A stretch of DNA of 48,546 nt from the NCBI GenBank assembly GCA_023145965.1, contig JAGLDC010000005.1:1-48546 (forward strand), given 5' to 3'. The notes beneath the pieces were generated by a model. It did not search any database. It worked only from the letters and a program-made list of their open reading frames with translations, and had not been told where the DNA came from. Each line of letters begins with the position of its first letter. The first letter of the stretch is position 1. Made by a program: the position numbers and the translations under genes. Origin of the DNA: a bacterium (GTDB taxonomy: Bacteria; UBP14; UBA6098). Shown piece after piece: positions 45,664 to 48,546 of the stretch.

Positions 45664-45860
45664 ACCAAAACCTCTACCAGCAACGTCTTACGTTGCTTTG
45701 CCTTGTCGTTCATAACCGATAGCCATCCTAAAATAGCCTCTTTTATATTTGTTTCAGCTTCGGCTGCTGTTCGCCCCTGAGAGACGCAGCCGGGTAGCCC
45801 CGGCACCTCGGCAACATAATATCCTGTCTCATCCTGCTCGATGACAACCTGTAATTTCAT
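45660..45860 (-). CDS. hicB: HicB-type antitoxin
   Basis: 66 residues from the ATG at 45860, chosen because ggaggcgag precedes it and the HicB domain begins at once: KLQVVIEQDETGYYVAEVPG, PGCVSQGRTAAEAETNIKEAILGW. It is a partial RNase H-like fold that neutralises HicA. A DNA-binding domain is not evident in this short form. The pair is flanked by identical 110-bp repeats. Confidence 0.93.
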   Translation of the reverse strand: MKLQVVIEQDETGYYVAEVPGLPGCVSQGRTAAEAETNIKEAILGWLSVMNDKAKQRKTLLVEVLV

Positions 45861-45899
45861 ATAATCTCGCCTCCATAATCTGCCTTGTTTATTCGGTCG

Positions 45900-46061
45900 A
45901 GACGCATATATGCGTCCCCTACAGCGCAATCATCGTTTTCAATCTTCCGCACGGGAGGGCACGGGGACCCGCCCGTCGGAATTTCGGTAGGACGGACATT
46001 CTTGTCTGTCCCCGAACAGGCAGGAATGCCTGTTCTACCGACAATCATTGTTTTCAAATCC
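45900..46061. repeat. REP palindromes, including second copy of a 110-bp repeat
   Basis: gacgcatatatgcgtcccctac (45900-45921) is a REP hairpin with CTAC end. 45952-46061 is identical to 45234-45343. The two copies lie either side of hicBA in the same orientation. Confidence 0.9.
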
Positions 46062-46069
46062 AGGGAATG

Positions 46070-46399
46070 CTATTGTATTAAAAGCATCTCCACGATCATT
46101 TTATCGATCTTATTAATCTCCTCATTATCGAGCGTCCCGAGTTTATCCTTAATCCGCCTATCGTCTATCGCCCTTAATTGAAAGACCAGAGCTACAGAAT
46201 CGGTTTTCAATCCGTTGGACTCCGAAGGGCTAACCTCGATAGTATGCGGATATCTCAGAGCGCTGAGATTAGATGTAAAGGGAATGATTATTGCGATATT
46301 AGCCTCTACTTCCGATATAATGATTGCCGGACGCATTCCGGCTTGCTCGTGTCCACCGGTAACCGGAATTTCAACTAATATGATTTCCCCTTTTCTCAT
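46070..46399 (-). CDS. MazF/PemK-type toxin (mRNA interferase)
   Basis: 109 residues from the ATG at 46399: MRKGEIILVEIPVTGGHEQAGMRPAIII, IIIPFTSNLSALRYPHTIEVSPSESNGLKTDSVALVFQLRAIDDRRI. The strand order and GHEQAGxRPAIII motif are typical of MazF/PemK. Stop and start of the antitoxin and toxin overlap by one base (TAATG). It cleaves RNA at short sequences when free. Confidence 0.92.
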   Translation of the reverse strand: MRKGEIILVEIPVTGGHEQAGMRPAIIISEVEANIAIIIPFTSNLSALRYPHTIEVSPSESNGLKTDSVALVFQLRAIDDRRIKDKLGTLDNEEINKIDKMIVEMLLIQ

Positions 46400-46629
46400 T
46401 ACAATGCCGCCTCGAAGTTCGCAAGCGTTTCGTCGCTCAACATATCCCACTCGTTGAACTCCTGTTTCAACTCGATTCGTCTATCTATAGTGTCGAGGTA
46501 AAACAGAATAGCCCTTTCTACTATCTCCTGTTTATCGAACCCGAGCGTATCCGATGCGGATTTCACCCTTTCGTCGATTCGTTTAGATAATTCGATTTTC
46601 GTCTTTTGTTTGGACAATTCTGTTTTCAT
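46399..46629 (-). CDS. antitoxin of the MazF-type pair
   Basis: 76 residues, Lys/Glu-rich: SKRIDERVKSASDTLGFDKQEIVERAILFYLDTIDRR is like a ribbon-helix-helix dimer, and the acidic C-terminus (EWDMLSDETLANFEAAL) would bind the toxin. Placed immediately upstream of the toxin. Confidence 0.85.
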   Translation of the reverse strand: MKTELSKQKTKIELSKRIDERVKSASDTLGFDKQEIVERAILFYLDTIDRRIELKQEFNEWDMLSDETLANFEAAL

Positions 46630-46656
46630 CTATGTTAACTCTTCCTTTTCAAATCC

Positions 46657-46765
46657 GTAGGGGCGCGGTCTCCGCGCCCGATTTGTAGGGGCGGTTCGAG
46701 AACCGCCCGTTTCCATATCACGATTATCGTAATTTGACGACGGGCAGGTCTAAGACCTGCCCCTA
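46657..46765. repeat. three GTAG-type REP palindromes
   Basis: GTAG at 46657 with GGGCGCGG/CCGCGCCC, GTAG at 46685 with GGGCGGTT/AACCGCCC, and gggcaggt/acctgccc ending CTAC at 46765. Same type as at 45.2 kb and inside the RAYT gene. Confidence 0.88.
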
Positions 46766-46839
46766 CGGGGAAATATCGCGTTCATCGTTTTCAAATCGTC
46801 CGTTACCTCCCCGCGAAAAGCGCGGAGAAGGGAATTTTG

Positions 46840-48546
46840 CTACGGCGTCCGGATATTCAGCCCGGTATTGGTTGCGTCGAATGTGCCAAGATGGCTGACA
46901 TCGAGATTCGTGATGTGCAGCTCCGTGCTCGCCGCCGGTTTCACCCAATACGTGTTGTTCGTCTTATTGACCTCCAGCTCGTAGAATATCGTGGGACCGC
47001 TGATGGTGGAGTTCGTGCTACCGTCGAATCTAACGATATTATTATCGTGCGTGAACGTCCCGCTGTTCGTCCAGTTCTTGGCGACATACATCGTGCGACC
47101 ATTAGTGTCGAAGGATTTGCCCAAATTAATCGTGAAATTCCCGTTGATATCGAAGTTCTGCGTGCTGCCGGTTTCTATATAGTATGTTCCATTAACATTG
47201 ACATGGTTGAAATACGAGCCGGCACGCGTAAGGCGGAGATAGCTGCTGCCGGTTAAGTTCATCACGGCGGTTAATCTGCCGTAGTAGATCCCCCCGCCAG
47301 CATCGTTTTCTCGATAATATTGGCTTATATTCAATGTGCCACCTGAATGGGATATAACCCCGTCATAGTTCTGGAGATGCTGGACAGAAACCGTTCCGCC
47401 GTCGATTTGCGTCAAATTCGATGTAAAACCGTTTTCTTGTTTCCAAACATAATCCAGATCGACCGTCCCGCTTGTCACGTAGAACTTCCCATTGTAGTTG
47501 TATGAATAATAGTTGCCCGCTGTTCCGAAGTTCAGTGTCCCGCCGTTCACCGTCGTGTTGCCTAAAGTGCCATAATTATAGTATTCCCTGGCGATGTTTG
47601 TTGTCCCGCCGCTAAACTGGGCATATGCGCCGTTGTATTTGTAGAAACGGTATCTGCAGGTGCATGTTCCGTTCGAGACATACAGCCCACCGGTATTATT
47701 TAGATCATAAGAGTAGCCACTAAGGGAACTACTGGCATTATCGAGGTATATCCGCCCGGCGTTGTATGTATATACGTTGTTCGAAGCGTAGACGGCATTG
47801 CGCACATAGAAACGCCCCTGATTGGCGCGCAACTGGTAGCAGTTCATATTGCCGCAGGTATAAACATAGTTGGTGCTTTTATCGTTATATACATATCGAG
47901 CGGTTTTGCCGCCGAAATTTACGTAGAAGCTGTGGGTATAGCCCGTGCCGTTCAGGAAGCGGATAAACCCCCCGTTACAGGTTACATTCGAACTGGTGTG
48001 GAAATATAGGCCGCAGTAGGACGTCGATGTGCTATAAGCGCCGCAGATATACAGGTTTGGGCTGCCATCCATGGTGAGTGTAGCGCCGCTTCTGAGACGG
48101 AAACCGTGATCACCGTCTCCGCGTCCACGATATTTCACATAAGTATTGCCGCCATTTAAATCCACTGTGGCGCCGCTTTCGACATAAAGCCTGTCGTCTA
48201 TTCGCAGTGTTCCGCTGTTCACCTCGACCTCGCCACCGGTCCGAAGGTAGATATCGGAATACCCATAGCCCGAATTGCTGCCTATGTAACAGGTGCCGCC
48301 GTCAACCTGCAGCTTGCCGCCGCTTCGAATCTCCATCCTGCCAGAGGTATTGAAATTCTGGTGGAATGTCCCGCCGCTATTTATATCGAGTGTGCCATAA
48401 AGCCACGTATAGAAGTTCGTGTTCGTGCCGGTAACGGAGCCGCCGCTGTTGATGGTCAGGCTTGCACAATCGTAAGTATACGAACTCGTTCCCACGCCAA
48501 GAGAGCTTGTGAGCACAGGATAATACGTGCAACTGCTGGGTATCGT
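46840..48546 (-). CDS. repetitive beta-helix-like surface protein (5' end outside window)
   Basis: The frame is open to the right edge, so the N-terminus is missing; 568 residues are visible. The sequence is rich in Gly, Asn, Thr, Ser and Tyr, with recurring rungs such as SLTINSGGSVTG, TLDINSGGTF, MEIRSGGKLQVDGGT, VNGGTLNFG, like autotransporter or adhesin beta-helices. The end (LDVSHLGTFDATNTGLNIRTP) has no T9SS tail, unlike the other exported proteins here, so the gene may be truncated by the REP cluster. Likely surface or secreted. Confidence 0.75.
   Translation of the reverse strand, partial: TIPSSCTYYPVLTSSLGVGTSSYTYDCASLTINSGGSVTGTNTNFYTWLYGTLDINSGGTFHQNFNTSGRMEIRSGGKLQVDGGTCYIGSNSGYGYSDIYLRTGGEVEVNSGTLRIDDRLYVESGATVDLNGGNTYVKYRGRGDGDHGFRLRSGATLTMDGSPNLYICGAYSTSTSYCGLYFHTSSNVTCNGGFIRFLNGTGYTHSFYVNFGGKTARYVYNDKSTNYVYTCGNMNCYQLRANQGRFYVRNAVYASNNVYTYNAGRIYLDNASSSLSGYSYDLNNTGGLYVSNGTCTCRYRFYKYNGAYAQFSGGTTNIAREYYNYGTLGNTTVNGGTLNFGTAGNYYSYNYNGKFYVTSGTVDLDYVWKQENGFTSNLTQIDGGTVSVQHLQNYDGVISHSGGTLNISQYYRENDAGGGIYYGRLTAVMNLTGSSYLRLTRAGSYFNHVNVNGTYYIETGSTQNFDINGNFTINLGKSFDTNGRTMYVAKNWTNSGTFTHDNNIVRFDGSTNSTISGPTIFYELEVNKTNNTYWVKPAASTELHITNLDVSHLGTFDATNTGLNIRTP

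Noticed and set aside
45885-46181. Frame encoding GRTFLSVPEQAGMPVL-type protein
   Set aside because: It is a translation of REP palindromes, seen again at 45152-45526; not a gene.

Overview
The window is 48.5 kb of bacterial chromosome. It looks like an uncultured or poorly sampled anaerobe of the FCB superphylum (Cloacimonadota, WOR-3, Zixibacteria or Fibrobacterota-like); the phylum cannot be fixed from the sequence alone. The reasons are a bacterial V/A-type ATPase operon, several large exported proteins with type IX secretion (T9SS) C-terminal domains, a gingipain-like C25 peptidase, an archaeal-type phosphoglycerate mutase, and ferredoxin/NifX-like iron-sulfur proteins. Much of the DNA is near 45% GC, but some operon members (K, A, B, alkD and the front of the nuclease gene) look clearly richer.

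1-13.7 kb: a V-type ATPase operon (K-E-C-F ... A ... B, all +) broken up by accessory DNA at three junctions. Upstream of K lie a DNA methyltransferase and restriction-endonuclease-like pair, 21-bp degenerate repeats, a truncated copy of the start of K, and a small ORF. Between F and A lie two ferredoxin/NifX cassettes (one ferredoxin broken), a copy of the end of F, a secreted T9SS protein and an AlkD-like DNA glycosylase, the last two flanked by 116-bp structured repeats. Between A and B lie a nuclease-like gene, more 21-bp repeats, a truncated copy of the start of B, and a RAYT transposase gene that itself carries a REP pair (REPIN). Each junction keeps a partial duplication of an ATPase gene end. 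Subunits I and D are not in the window.

13.9-20.7 kb: a surface-polysaccharide operon (aminotransferase, RmlC-like, RmlB, Wza-like export, Wzz-like, DegT sugar aminotransferase, small secreted protein), ending at a terminator. 21.0-22.2 kb: a glycosyltransferase behind an operator-like inverted repeat.

22.4-35.4 kb: housekeeping and envelope genes: ApgM, DUF1460 amidase, zinc ribbons, YbbR/CdaR, PgpH-type HD phosphodiesterase, CorC-like CBS protein, a C25-family T9SS protein, enolase and an FtsB/DivIC-like protein. A large palindromic element follows the terminator.

35.7-44.7 kb (minus strand): glutamine synthetase, a TrmB-like regulator, a PAS/GAF histidine kinase with a separate double-receiver protein, and a 902-residue T9SS protein. 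45.4-46.6 kb: hicBA and a MazF-type toxin/antitoxin pair embedded in GTAG-type REP sequences. The window closes inside a large Gly/Asn/Thr/Tyr-rich beta-helix-like surface protein.

The most unusual signal is the repeated architecture at the ATPase junctions: nuclease gene, 21-bp repeats, truncated copy of the next ATPase gene start, accessory gene, intact ATPase gene.
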